Shown here one piece after another: positions 43,293 through 51,482 of a stretch of 64,000 nucleotides of DNA. Both the position numbers and the translations under genes were made by a program. Where the stretch lies: positions 1 through 64,000 of the forward strand of contig NZ_QRGR01000015.1 of assembly GCF_003367245.1 (NCBI RefSeq). The letters are read 5' to 3'. A model generated the notes under the pieces. The model saw only the letters and a list, made by a program, of their open reading frames with translations, ran no database searches and was not told the origin of the DNA. Source of the stretch: Pontibacter diazotrophicus. GTDB taxonomy: Bacteria; Bacteroidota; Bacteroidia; Cytophagales; Hymenobacteraceae. Position 1 is the stretch's first letter. The number at the start of each line of letters is the position of its first letter.

Positions 43293-44399
43293 ATGCTCCT
43301 CGAAAATCTAAGTTTGCTGTATTTCAAGAACTACGAGGAAGCCGCTCTCAGCTTTTCGGAGCATATCAACTGCTTTATAGGCGACAACGGCAGTGGCAAA
43401 ACCAATCTCTTGGATGCCATTTACTATCTCTCTATTACCAAGAGCGCCTTCCCGGGCACTGAGCTACAGAGCATTAAGCAGGGCGAGGACTTTTTTATGG
43501 TGAAAGGCCGCTTTGAGGTAGAAGGCAACAAGCACACCGTGCAGGTGAGCCTGAAGCAGGGGCAGAAGAAGACGGTGACGCACAACAAGGCGCTGTATGA
43601 GAAAATGAGCGACCACATCGGGCGTTTTCCGGTGGTGCTCATCTCCCCTTACGACACCGACCTGATACGCGAAGGCAGCGAAGAGCGGCGAAAGTACTTC
43701 GATAGCCTCATCTCGCAGTTGCACCACCCTTACCTCGAGCAGCTCATACAGTATAATTATGTGCTGAAACAGCGCAACTCGCTGCTAAAGCAGTTTGCCG
43801 AGCGCCATTACTTCGACCGCGACTACCTGAACATCCTCAACGAGCAGCTGGTAGCTCCTGGAGAGCTGCTGGCACAGGAACGGCAGAAGTTCTTAGAAGA
43901 ATTCGTCCCTATTTTCCAGAAGCACTACCGCCATATCTCCGAAAGCAGCGAAGAAGTGAGCCTGACCTACAAAAGCCAGCTACCGGATGCTGATTTTGCA
44001 CAACTGCTGCAGCAGGCCGAGCGCAAGGACCTGGCGCTACAGCGCACCACCGTGGGGCCACACAAAGATGACTTCGTTTTCCTGATGGATGGTAACCCGG
44101 TGAAGAGCTTTGGTTCGCAGGGGCAACAGAAAAGCTTCGTCATCGCCCTGAAGCTGGCGCACTTCGAAGTCATTGCCGAGCGACAGCACCACAAGCCCCT
44201 CCTGCTGTTGGATGATATCTTTGACCGCCTCGACGAAAAACGCATCACGCAGCTCATGCAAATGGTAGCCGCCCACACCTTCGGCCAGATTTTTCTCACA
44301 GACACACACCTCGAGCGCACCGACAAAATACTCTCCGGCCTCTCAGAAAGTATCCGTAGATTTGAGGTGAAGGAGGGAACGGTGAAGTTGATTGCCTGA
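43293..44399 (+). CDS. recF: DNA replication/repair protein RecF
   Basis: RecF is the ATPase that helps load RecA at gaps with RecO and RecR. The 368-residue SMC-like protein has 'LLENLSLLYFKNYEEAALSFSE', Walker A GDNGSGKTN (30-38), 'RFPVVLISPYDTDLIREGSEERRKYFDSLISQ', the signature SFGSQGQQKS and Walker B LLLLDDIFDRLD. All parts are in order and the length is normal. In many Bacteroidota recF is followed by the DUF721 gene; here a toxin-antitoxin pair lies between the two. Confidence 0.95.
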   Translation: MLLENLSLLYFKNYEEAALSFSEHINCFIGDNGSGKTNLLDAIYYLSITKSAFPGTELQSIKQGEDFFMVKGRFEVEGNKHTVQVSLKQGQKKTVTHNKALYEKMSDHIGRFPVVLISPYDTDLIREGSEERRKYFDSLISQLHHPYLEQLIQYNYVLKQRNSLLKQFAERHYFDRDYLNILNEQLVAPGELLAQERQKFLEEFVPIFQKHYRHISESSEEVSLTYKSQLPDADFAQLLQQAERKDLALQRTTVGPHKDDFVFLMDGNPVKSFGSQGQQKSFVIALKLAHFEVIAERQHHKPLLLLDDIFDRLDEKRITQLMQMVAAHTFGQIFLTDTHLERTDKILSGLSESIRRFEVKEGTVKLIA

Positions 44400-44536
44400 T
44401 TGTTGGTTGTTAAATTGCTGTTTTTTGTCAGGCTATATCCTTACTTTGATCTTATTGCGCTCATACAAGCACAACTGTATTATGAACATAGTTTACGTAT
44501 AAGCTATCGTTCCTAATTAATACTTACCTTCGAATC

Positions 44537-44836
44537 ATGAACCTGATCGATTCTAATTTCGACAAGCTTGTAGACCTATGTAAAAAGCATAAGGTGGCAA
44601 AACTGTTTGCTTTTGGCTCTATCGTATCAGACAAGTTCAACAAAGACAGCGATATTGATTTAGTCGTTGATTTTGAAGATGTTGATCTTTATGACTATGC
44701 CGACAACTATTTTAATTTGAAATTTTCCTTAGAGGACTTATTCAAACGGGAGGTAGACTTGCTGGAAGAAAAAGCAATTTCAAACCCTTACTTCAGGAAA
44801 TCTATTGACGAAAAAAAGAAGTTGATTTATGGATGA
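44537..44836 (+). CDS. mntA: MntA-type nucleotidyltransferase antitoxin
   Basis: The 99-residue minimal nucleotidyltransferase has the active-site pattern GS-x10-DxD (Gly27-Ser28, Asp39, Asp41) and a third acidic residue near Asp74 (REVDLLEE). MntA enzymes add AMP to the partner HepT, which silences the toxin. It overlaps the hepT start by 8 bases, typical of this module. Codons are more AT-rich than in recF upstream, a sign of later arrival. Together with HepT it forms a type VII toxin-antitoxin system. Confidence 0.9.
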   Translation: MNLIDSNFDKLVDLCKKHKVAKLFAFGSIVSDKFNKDSDIDLVVDFEDVDLYDYADNYFNLKFSLEDLFKREVDLLEEKAISNPYFRKSIDEKKKLIYG

Positions 44837-45164
44837 GGAGCTACAAGTCTGGCTATATGATATTCTTCGCTCCATCAATGAAATTGAAAGTTATTTTGAT
44901 GACAGGCCGAAAGAACTGGAGGCCTATCGGCAAGACATAAGGACAAAGCGGGCAGTAGAAAGAGATCTGGAAATTATTGGTGAAGCCGCCAATAGGATTT
45001 TGAAAAAACACCCAAACTTCCCCTTGTCAAATGCAAAGCAGATTATAGGTACAAGAAACAGAATCATCCATGGTTATGATACAATATCTGATGACTTAAT
45101 CTTGTCTATTGTTATTAACCACCTGCCCAAGCTCAAAGCACAAGTAGAACAAATGCTAAAATAG
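44829..45164 (+). CDS. hepT: HepT-like HEPN ribonuclease toxin (DUF86)
   Basis: The 111-residue all-helical HEPN protein carries the catalytic RNRIIH (Arg76 to His81, the Rx4H motif) followed at once by Gly-Tyr83. The combined RX4HXY pattern is that in which the tyrosine is modified by MntA in the characterised Shewanella system. HEPN toxins cleave RNA. It is translated from a start inside mntA. Its 3' end is 62 bases from the DUF721 gene. A complete motif set suggests a working toxin. Confidence 0.9.
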   Translation: MDEELQVWLYDILRSINEIESYFDDRPKELEAYRQDIRTKRAVERDLEIIGEAANRILKKHPNFPLSNAKQIIGTRNRIIHGYDTISDDLILSIVINHLPKLKAQVEQMLK

Positions 45165-45226
45165 GACAGTCACAGTGTTGGTCTTATTCAATTATTCAAA
45201 ACTCAGTTATCCAAAATTAAACCGCC

Positions 45227-45550
45227 GTGCGCTACTACAAGAAGAAAGAGGAGATTGATAAACGAAGGGCTGATATACAGCCTATCGGCGACAGCATTAA
45301 GGCGCTGATGCAGGCGTACCGGCTGCAGGGCAAGCTCAACGAAGTACAGATCGTTGAGAGCTGGGAGAAGATCATGGGCAAGCCCATTGCCATGAAAACG
45401 CAGCAGCTGTTTTTTAAAGATCAGAAGCTGTTCGTACGCCTTACCTCTGCCCCGCTCAAGCACGAGCTGAACATGTCGAAGAGCAAGGTAATAGAACTCC
45501 TGAACCGCGAGGTGGGCGGCGATGCCGTAAAAGACGTGGTGTTTCTTTAA
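45227..45550 (+). CDS. DUF721 (DciA-like) protein
   Basis: The 107-residue protein begins with GTG and shows 'IGDSIKALMQAYRLQGKLNEVQIVESWEKIMG' followed by a KH-like alpha/beta part 'KLFVRLTSAPLKHELNMSKSKVIELLNREVG'. This is the DUF721 pattern. DUF721 includes DciA, which loads the replicative helicase DnaB in bacteria lacking DnaC/DnaI. Its closeness to recF supports a role in replication or repair. Start by GTG is chosen because the conserved region begins right after it. Confidence 0.86.
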   Translation: MRYYKKKEEIDKRRADIQPIGDSIKALMQAYRLQGKLNEVQIVESWEKIMGKPIAMKTQQLFFKDQKLFVRLTSAPLKHELNMSKSKVIELLNREVGGDAVKDVVFL

Positions 45551-45623
45551 GCGCAACAGCTGCGGCCATAACAGAGTATAGCTTTTGTATATCCGATTAC
45601 AACTATACTATACTTATTTCTTC

Positions 45624-46178
45624 ATGACTGCACCTGCTTATCGCGCCGTATCCTATTCCCAAACCGTTCTGACGGAACTGATGATTCCGAGCTATGCCAA
45701 CTTTGGCGGCAAAATTCACGGAGGCATCCTGCTCTCGCTCATGGACAAAGTAGCCTATGCCTGTGCTGCCAAGCACGCCGGCAACTACTGCGTCACGGTA
45801 TCAGTGGATGGTGTGAACTTCCTCCAGCCTGTGGAGGTAGGAGAACTGGTGTCGCTATTAGCCTCTGTCAACTATGTCGGTAACACCTCGCTGATGGTGG
45901 GCATAAAGGTGATTTCGGAGAATGTGAAATCAGGATTCGTGAAGCACACCAATACCTCCTACTTTACCATGGTGGCCAAAGGCGATGACGACAAACCTGC
46001 CCAGGTGCCCGGGCTCAAGCTGGAGTCACGCGAAGACGCCCGCCGTTTTCTGGAAGCCATCAAACGCCGCGAACTCTCCCGCCGCTACCAGACAGAACTC
46101 GCCAATACCAAAACCATCCTGCAGGTAGAGGATGACCTGCACCTGCTACAGGACGAGCGCTGCAAGATTATGTTCTGA
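45624..46178 (+). CDS. Acyl-CoA thioesterase (hotdog fold)
   Basis: Such enzymes hydrolyse acyl-CoA to free fatty acid and CoA. The 184-residue protein has 'ELMIPSYANFGGKIHGGILLSLMDKVAYACAAKHA', with the HGG(I/E)L helix and catalytic Asp of the family, then 'SVDGVNFLQPVEVGELVSLLASVNYVGNTSLMVGIKV'. The C-terminal ~45 residues form a charged helix ('REDARRFLEAIKRRELSRR'). I start at 45624 (MTAPAYRAV); an earlier TTG frame has no support. It lies just after DUF721. Confidence 0.9.
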   Translation: MTAPAYRAVSYSQTVLTELMIPSYANFGGKIHGGILLSLMDKVAYACAAKHAGNYCVTVSVDGVNFLQPVEVGELVSLLASVNYVGNTSLMVGIKVISENVKSGFVKHTNTSYFTMVAKGDDDKPAQVPGLKLESREDARRFLEAIKRRELSRRYQTELANTKTILQVEDDLHLLQDERCKIMF

Positions 46179-46342
46179 TACTATTTGATCTGTCTTGGTG
46201 GTACAGGTTAATTTAAGCTGCTGTTGTAGCTTAGAAACTCTTCCATTCATCACCATGTTGAAGTATCAGAAAAAACCACGTTAATGATTTTAGAGATTCC
46301 CTTTGTATCTTTAAGGTCTATCATTTTTACATTCAAACAAAC

Positions 46343-47725
46343 ATGACCTTTAAACATAACCTAACACGAGCGCTGGCGCCTATACTGGTGGCTGGCTTTT
46401 GCCTTACCTCCCCCACCCTTAGCATAGCCCAGGAGCCCGTACGCCAGGACGATGAGATAAAGCAGATGGTGAACCAGCTATCGGCCCAGAACCTGGAGCA
46501 GTTGGTACAGAGAATGGTTGACTTCGGCACCCGCCACACGCTTAGCACCACCACCAGCAAAAAAGAAGGCATTGGTGCTGCCCGCGAGTGGGTAAAATCT
46601 GAATTCGAGCAATATGCCAAGGCCTCTAACGGCCGCATGACGGTGGAGATGGACCGCTTTATTGTGAAAGCCGACGGCCGCCGTATTCCGCAGGATGTGG
46701 AGATGGCCAACGTAATGGCAATTCTGAAAGGTACTGACCCGAACGACGACCGCGTGATTATTGTAGGCGGGCACCTCGACTCGCGTGCCACGGATGTGAT
46801 GGACGCTAAAAGTAAGGCGCCAGGTGCAAACGACGATGCCTCCGGCGTAGCCATTGTAATGGAAATGGCCCGTGTGATGGCATCAAAGCAATTTCCGGCA
46901 ACATTGATCTTTGTAGCCTTCCAGGGCGAGGAGCAGGGACTTTACGGTTCCACGCACCTGGCAGAACGTGCTAAAAAAGAGAACTGGAACCTGGTGGCGA
47001 TGCTGAACAACGACATTGTAGGTAACTCTTTCTCAGCCGAGACAGGCCTGCACGACAATACCAGCGTGCGCGTGTTCAGCGAAGGTGTACCTGCCAACGA
47101 AACAGAAGAGCAGGCGCGTATGCGCAGAACACTGGGAGCTGAAAACGACAGCCCAAGCCGCAACCTGGCCCGCTACATGGAGAACACTGGAGAGAAGTAT
47201 GTAGACCAGATAGATGTCGTGCTGGTGAACCGCACCGACCGCTTTCTGCGTGGCGGCGACCACACTCCGTTTAACCGCAGTGGCTTTGCAGCTGTGCGCA
47301 TGAGCGAAACTAACGAAGACTTTGACCACCAGCACCAGAACGTACGCAAAGAAGACGGCAAGCAGTATGGTGACCTGATAGAGTATATGGACTTTGAATA
47401 CCTGCGCAAGAACACCGGAGTGAACCTGGCGACCATGGCCAGCCTTGGTTGGGCTCCTGCCGCCCCTGAAAAAGTTGGTGTGATTACGTCTAACCTCACA
47501 AATAAAACAGATCTGCAGTGGGAAGCCCCGAGCAAAGGCAAAAAGCCGGCAGGTTACTACGTGCTGATGCGTGAGACCAACAGCCCAACCTGGGAGAAGA
47601 AGTTTTACGTGAAAGACACAAAGACTACGCTAAACTACTCCAAAGACAACTACTTCTTTGCAGTACAGTCAGTGGATGACGAAGGCCACGCCAGCCTTCC
47701 GGTGCTGCCAGTGCCGGTGCGCTAA
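46343..47725 (+). CDS. Secreted M28-family zinc aminopeptidase
   Basis: The 460-residue protein has a signal peptide (about 1-29, ending SIAQ) and an M28 domain. Metal ligands are visible in order: GGHLDS, GANDDASG, 'FQGEEQGLYGS' (catalytic Glu-Glu), 'NNDIVGNS' and 'GGDHTPFNRSG'. A C-terminal beta-sandwich (about 375-460, 'TDLQWEAPSKGKKPAGYYVL') resembles a fibronectin-type domain and may help substrate or surface binding. It probably trims peptides in the periplasm or outside. The metallo-beta-lactamase gene starts 21 bases downstream, so both may be co-expressed. Confidence 0.9.
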   Translation: MTFKHNLTRALAPILVAGFCLTSPTLSIAQEPVRQDDEIKQMVNQLSAQNLEQLVQRMVDFGTRHTLSTTTSKKEGIGAAREWVKSEFEQYAKASNGRMTVEMDRFIVKADGRRIPQDVEMANVMAILKGTDPNDDRVIIVGGHLDSRATDVMDAKSKAPGANDDASGVAIVMEMARVMASKQFPATLIFVAFQGEEQGLYGSTHLAERAKKENWNLVAMLNNDIVGNSFSAETGLHDNTSVRVFSEGVPANETEEQARMRRTLGAENDSPSRNLARYMENTGEKYVDQIDVVLVNRTDRFLRGGDHTPFNRSGFAAVRMSETNEDFDHQHQNVRKEDGKQYGDLIEYMDFEYLRKNTGVNLATMASLGWAPAAPEKVGVITSNLTNKTDLQWEAPSKGKKPAGYYVLMRETNSPTWEKKFYVKDTKTTLNYSKDNYFFAVQSVDDEGHASLPVLPVPVR

Positions 47726-47746
47726 GGATTCGTAATCCTACATCCA

Positions 47747-48472
47747 ATGAAAACATTGAGGCCGCTTCTGCTGATACTGTTCTTCATAACAGCTCATACT
47801 CTTGCCTATGCGCAACAACTGGAAGTAAAGAAGCTAGCGAAGAACGTGTGGGTGCATACTTCCTACAACACGTTCAAGGGCACCACATACCCATCCAACG
47901 GCCTTATTATTTCAACTTCGGATGGGGTGTTTTTGATAGACAAGGCCTGGGGCGACGAGCAAACGGAGCAACTGCTGGCATGGGTAAAAGATAACCTGAA
48001 ACAACCTGTGAGAATGTGCATCGTCACCCACGCCCATGATGACCGTATGGGCGGCATTACGGTGCTGCAAAAGCAGAATATAGCGGTGCTCAGTTCTGCT
48101 CAAACAGCCCAATTAGCGGCAGCGCAGAACTTAGGCAAGCCGGATAGTATACTGCAGCTTAACCAGCCATTCAGTGTAGGGGAACAAAAGTTAGTGGCAT
48201 TTTATCCTGGAGCAGGCCATACAGTTGATAACCTGGTAGTATACCTGCCACAGCAGAAGGTGCTGTTCGGTGGGTGCCTGGTGAAAGATGCGAAGGCAAT
48301 TGACCTTGGTAATACTGCTGATGCGGATTTAAGCAACTGGCCAAATGCTATACAACAGGTGCAAAAGGAGTTTCCGAAGGCAAAGCTGGTGGTGCCGGGG
48401 CACGGCCAGTGGAGCGACCAGGTTGCCCTTACCCATACCTTATACTTGCTGCAACAGCACGCAAAGAAGTAA
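47747..48472 (+). CDS. Subclass B1 metallo-beta-lactamase
   Basis: B1 enzymes hydrolyse beta-lactams including carbapenems using two zinc ions. The 241-residue protein has a signal peptide (1-22, ending AYAQ) and every expected ligand. Site 1 is His95 and His97 with His158 (THAHDD, GAGHT). Site 2 is Asp99, Cys177 (GGCLVKD) and His219 (VPGHG). Lys180 is at the place that binds the drug carboxylate. The order and spacing match CcrA/BlaB/NDM-type proteins, not the glyoxalase or B3 branches. No mobile element is near, so it looks like an intrinsic chromosomal gene. Actual drug range is untested. Confidence 0.93.
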   Translation: MKTLRPLLLILFFITAHTLAYAQQLEVKKLAKNVWVHTSYNTFKGTTYPSNGLIISTSDGVFLIDKAWGDEQTEQLLAWVKDNLKQPVRMCIVTHAHDDRMGGITVLQKQNIAVLSSAQTAQLAAAQNLGKPDSILQLNQPFSVGEQKLVAFYPGAGHTVDNLVVYLPQQKVLFGGCLVKDAKAIDLGNTADADLSNWPNAIQQVQKEFPKAKLVVPGHGQWSDQVALTHTLYLLQQHAKK

Positions 48473-48498
48473 AAGCAGGAAAGAATACCTGATCAAAC

Positions 48499-48533
48499 AA
48501 CAAAGGCTGGCGCTACTTGCGCCGGCCTTTGTT
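48499..48533 (+). terminator. Terminator after the metallo-beta-lactamase gene
   Basis: AACAAAGGCTGGCGC (48499-48513) pairs with GCGCCGGCCTTTGTT (48519-48533), with one G-U pair, followed by ATTTAG. It likely ends the M28/lactamase transcript. Confidence 0.7.
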
Positions 48534-48575
48534 ATTTAGAGCTCTCTGTTAAAGTATATGCTGATAGCAGGTTTT

Positions 48576-48842
48576 TTAATCTCTACTCACCAGCTTATTG
48601 AAGTTCCCATTCGGATCGTGCAGCAGGGCCAGTTTGCTGTTCTCAAACTCTTTGAAAAACTCCTCCCAGCTTACTTCCTCAAAACTGTCGTTGCTGTCGC
48701 TTTTACCGGGGAAGTGAATACGGAGCAGGCCCTCTCCTCCGCCATCATTCTCTGTGCCTTTTATAATGGACGGCTTGCCGCCATGCTGCTCCGCCCATTT
48801 CTGTATCTCGTTATGGTTCGTTGTTTTCTTAGCTTCGCTCAT
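48576..48842 (-). CDS. Small conserved cytoplasmic protein, unknown
   Basis: The 88-residue protein is acidic and soluble with no signal or membrane segment. Recognisable blocks are 'NEIQKWAEQHGGKPSIIKGTE', 'GLLRIHFPG' and 'SWEEFFKEFENSKLALLHD'. Proteins with this pattern are frequent in bacterial genomes and are often loosely labelled hypothetical or '1,4-alpha-glucan branching'-related; I find no enzyme features. The role is unknown. It is convergent with the lactamase gene. Confidence 0.72.
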   Translation of the reverse strand: MSEAKKTTNHNEIQKWAEQHGGKPSIIKGTENDGGGEGLLRIHFPGKSDSNDSFEEVSWEEFFKEFENSKLALLHDPNGNFNKLVSRD

Positions 48843-48924
48843 AGTTCTTTAGGTTTTGTTGTTCTGTTGAGTTTAGCTATACGAACAGCCACCACCAAAG
48901 GATAAGCACTCACCAAGCCACAAA

Positions 48925-48953
48925 AAAAGCAGCCTTAAGTTAAAGCTGCTTTT
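48925..48953 (-). terminator. Terminator of the head-GIN protein gene
   Basis: AAAAGCAGC (48925-48933) pairs with GCTGCTTTT (48945-48953); on the minus strand the stem is followed by TTT. It lies 22 bases after the stop at 48975. Confidence 0.7.
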
Positions 48954-48974
48954 CTGGTTATATAGTATGAAATT

Positions 48975-49697
48975 TTAAATTTTAGATATCCTGGCTGCAG
49001 AAGATGTTTCAGAGGTAATGCTCGGGCTGCCTCTATAAGAAATTGAAGTGGCACCTGAGGCGTTAATATCCAGGGCCTCTGTGGCATACACCCTCACCTT
49101 GCTTGCGCCACTGGCTTCCACTTTCACACGCTTGGCCTGCAAGTCAGCAGCCTCTACTTTGGAGGCACCCGACATGTCCATATCTACTTCATCGGCTCTT
49201 CCGGTCAACTCTATTTTGCTGGCACCACTCATATCGGCTTCCAGTCTGTTTGTGTTGATGTCCAGATTAACTTTAGAAGCCCCGCTCATATCTAACTCCA
49301 GCGCATCTGTTCTAAATGTAGAATTGCCTGTTACTTTTACACCTCCGCTGATGTCCACACTGTTCAACTCTCTTATGGTGATGTAGGCCTTCATCCCTTT
49401 ATTGGTTGTTACGTTACCTTCATTGTAGATGTGGAGTACACCATTGCGTACTTCCGTCCTGATGTTGCTCAGCAGGTTTTCCTCTGCCTCCAGCCTCAGG
49501 CTCTCCTGGTTGCCTTGTGTAATCTCTACAGCAAAACCACCGCTCACATTAATACCCCTGAAGTCAGACACGTTCCTGTCCTGGGTTTGGATGTTGCCGT
49601 TGCCTCGCAACTGCTGCGCCATCAGGGGAGTAGTTGTGAACATGAGTGCTATGAGAAACACAAAGAGAGAGGTGGTGTAAGAATTAATACCTTTCAT
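48975..49697 (-). CDS. Secreted head-GIN (DUF2807) auto-transporter-like adhesin domain protein
   Basis: The 240-residue protein has a signal peptide (about 1-27, ending MAQQ). A repetitive parallel beta-helix follows: 'FRGINVSGGFAVEITQGNQ', then the repeated unit DMSGASK(V/I) occurring about four times ('LELDMSGASKVNL', 'LEADMSGASKIEL', 'VDMDMSGASKVEA', 'VEASGASKVRV'). This is diagnostic of DUF2807. Such proteins occur in many Bacteroidota and are thought to be surface or periplasmic, with unknown binding partner. I start at 49697 (MKGINSYTT...), which gives a proper signal peptide. Confidence 0.88.
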   Translation of the reverse strand: MKGINSYTTSLFVFLIALMFTTTPLMAQQLRGNGNIQTQDRNVSDFRGINVSGGFAVEITQGNQESLRLEAEENLLSNIRTEVRNGVLHIYNEGNVTTNKGMKAYITIRELNSVDISGGVKVTGNSTFRTDALELDMSGASKVNLDINTNRLEADMSGASKIELTGRADEVDMDMSGASKVEAADLQAKRVKVEASGASKVRVYATEALDINASGATSISYRGSPSITSETSSAARISKI

Positions 49698-49860
49698 AGT
49701 TTTATTAGTATAGTGAATGATCTTTTCCGGTGCAAAGGCTGCCTGCACAGCCTCTGAAGTAATACTCTGACTAAAAGATGCAAAATTCTGCAGAAGGTTG
49801 CTTGCGGGTGAGAAAAAATTTATCAGAAATCAAAACTTCAGCAAAAGAGGAAATAAGCTA

Positions 49861-50232
49861 TTATTCCACAGCAGCAGGTATCCGAAGCGGTTTGTTCATA
49901 AGCTGATGGAAAATAAAAGCGCCCAACGTGTAAGCCATTACATCCAGCACATCTGCCGTGTACAGTGGCTTATAAAGCGGTAGGAGCAGTTCAAAGCAAA
50001 CACTAAAAGCTGCCACCGCAAACACAATGTGTCTGACAGGAATTACAATGGTCTGGTTCTGAAAGTACACCCGCTGCACGGTTAGTATCAGGCCGAGAGT
50101 CAGCGGCAGACACAGCAGGTCGTCGAGGTAGGCGTACAGCGGCCATACATAAAGCTGCGCCTGCTCCAGTGCCCGGTTCAGGCAAAACAGCAGTATGCAG
50201 ATAATAAACAGGGGATGCTGCAGGCTTTTCAT
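49861..50232 (-). CDS. Small multi-pass membrane protein
   Basis: The 123-residue protein has four hydrophobic helices (about 7-22, 30-52, 67-85, 95-112) with conserved-looking motifs 'HPLFIICILLFCLNRALEQ', 'AYLDDLLCLPLTLGLIL' and 'YTADVLDVMAYTLGAFIFH'. Similar Bacteroidota proteins are sometimes labelled 'magnesium citrate secondary transporter', a name with no firm basis that I can confirm. A role in envelope or transport is plausible only. It follows the zinc-ribbon gene by 5 bases on the same strand, likely one operon. Confidence 0.66.
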   Translation of the reverse strand: MKSLQHPLFIICILLFCLNRALEQAQLYVWPLYAYLDDLLCLPLTLGLILTVQRVYFQNQTIVIPVRHIVFAVAAFSVCFELLLPLYKPLYTADVLDVMAYTLGAFIFHQLMNKPLRIPAAVE

Positions 50233-50237
50233 AGTAC

Positions 50238-50447
50238 TTACAGGGCCACTAAGAATACCCCTAACATGATACTTCCCAGGATGATAAGAAAGATTTCTGT
50301 GGGCGTGAGTTCCTTAAACCAGTTCTGCTTATACTTGTTTCTGCCACCCAGTATTTGGCCGCAGTTAGGGCAAACTTTTGTTTTGACAGGCACTATTTCG
50401 CCACAGTTTGGGCAGGTTTTCATCTTCTTTTCTTCTGGAGCAACCAT
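50238..50447 (-). CDS. Zinc-ribbon single-pass membrane protein
   Basis: The 69-residue protein has two CPNC knuckles (Cys12/15 and Cys26/29) that form a zinc ribbon, and a C-terminal transmembrane helix (about 51-68). Met9 (MKTCPNCG) is a likely alternative start. Such small zinc-ribbon proteins are widespread in Bacteroidota and of unknown role. It lies just upstream of the four-helix gene and is divergent from the FGase operon. Confidence 0.75.
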   Translation of the reverse strand: MVAPEEKKMKTCPNCGEIVPVKTKVCPNCGQILGGRNKYKQNWFKELTPTEIFLIILGSIMLGVFLVAL

Positions 50448-50593
50448 GGCAGCAAAGTATGGTGTTAAAGTTTATACAAATCCTATGCTTACTATACTGT
50501 CTTGCGTATCTCAGGTTTGGCAGCAACAGCAATAAGCGGCTTGGTATAACCTTCAGCCACTTTAGGGGGTACATTCTTAGCAAACGCAACACC

Positions 50594-51400
50594 ATGAATA
50601 AACCAACAGAAAGCAACGCATGCTATACAATAAAACGTGGCAATAGCCCTCTGGTGGCCACTGCCATCCACAGCGGACACGATGTGCGCCAGAACATCAG
50701 CAACCTTTTTGCACTGGCGGCAGAAGAACGCCTCCGCGAAGAAGACCCCTATACAGACGCATGGGTCGTGATAACCGATAATCAAATTATAGGGCATAAC
50801 TCCCGCTTTGAGCTGGACCTGAACCGCCCGCCCGAGCAAGCTATCTACCGTAAACCCGAAGATGCCTGGGGCCTGCACGTCTGGAAAGAAGATTTTCCTG
50901 AAGATCTGGCCAGGGAGTCGATGGGCCGCTATGACCAGTTTTATGCTGATGTGAAACAGATGCTGACTCAAATTCAGGAGCAGCACGGCTGCTTTGTAGT
51001 ATACGACCTGCATACCTATAACCATAAGCGCGAGGGAGCTAATGGCCCCGCCGCTAACCCCGAAGAAAACCCGGAAGTGAACATCGGCACCGGAAACATG
51101 AACCGCGAAAAATGGGCACCGGTCATAGATGCCTTCACGCACAGCCTGAGTGCCTACGACTACCAGGGCCGCCACCTGGACGTGCGCGAGAACGTGAAGT
51201 TTAAAGGAGGCTATTTTATGCGCTGGATTCACGACACCTTCGGCGACAAGGCCTGTGTGATGAGCATCGAGTTCAAAAAGTTCTTTATGGATGAGTGGAC
51301 AGGAGAGCCCGATGAGGCACAGGTGCAGGAGATTCGCAAGGCGCTGGAGCAAACCACTGAGCCCGTGCTGGAGGCGCTCGCCAAAGTGTGCCAGCCATAA
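50594..51400 (+). CDS. N-formylglutamate amidohydrolase-family protein
   Basis: The FGase family removes formyl or related groups from amino acids. The 268-residue protein has 'LVATAIHSGHDVR' (metal-binding His), 'HNSRFELDLNRP', 'CFVVYDLHTYNHKREG' and 'GDKACVMSIEFKKFFMDE', consistent with a zinc hydrolase related to HutG2 and aspartoacylase-like peptidases. I start at 50594 (MNKPTESNA); the upstream open frame is antisense to other genes and lacks support. It heads the operon with the QEGLA and ATP-grasp genes (82 and 49-base gaps). Given the partners, a carboxyl-side or acyl-peptide substrate is likely, not N-formylglutamate itself. Confidence 0.85.
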   Translation: MNKPTESNACYTIKRGNSPLVATAIHSGHDVRQNISNLFALAAEERLREEDPYTDAWVVITDNQIIGHNSRFELDLNRPPEQAIYRKPEDAWGLHVWKEDFPEDLARESMGRYDQFYADVKQMLTQIQEQHGCFVVYDLHTYNHKREGANGPAANPEENPEVNIGTGNMNREKWAPVIDAFTHSLSAYDYQGRHLDVRENVKFKGGYFMRWIHDTFGDKACVMSIEFKKFFMDEWTGEPDEAQVQEIRKALEQTTEPVLEALAKVCQP

Positions 51401-51482
51401 AGGAAGTGGACAAGTGCCGGGAGTACCCTGTAACAGGCAAGCCCATACCGCCTTCTGCTTCTATTTACTACAAACTAACAGA

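Noticed and set aside
50492-51352. 286-codon minus-strand frame opposite the FGase gene
   Set aside because: The plus-strand frame carries the FGase motifs and the operon; the antisense product shows no domain.
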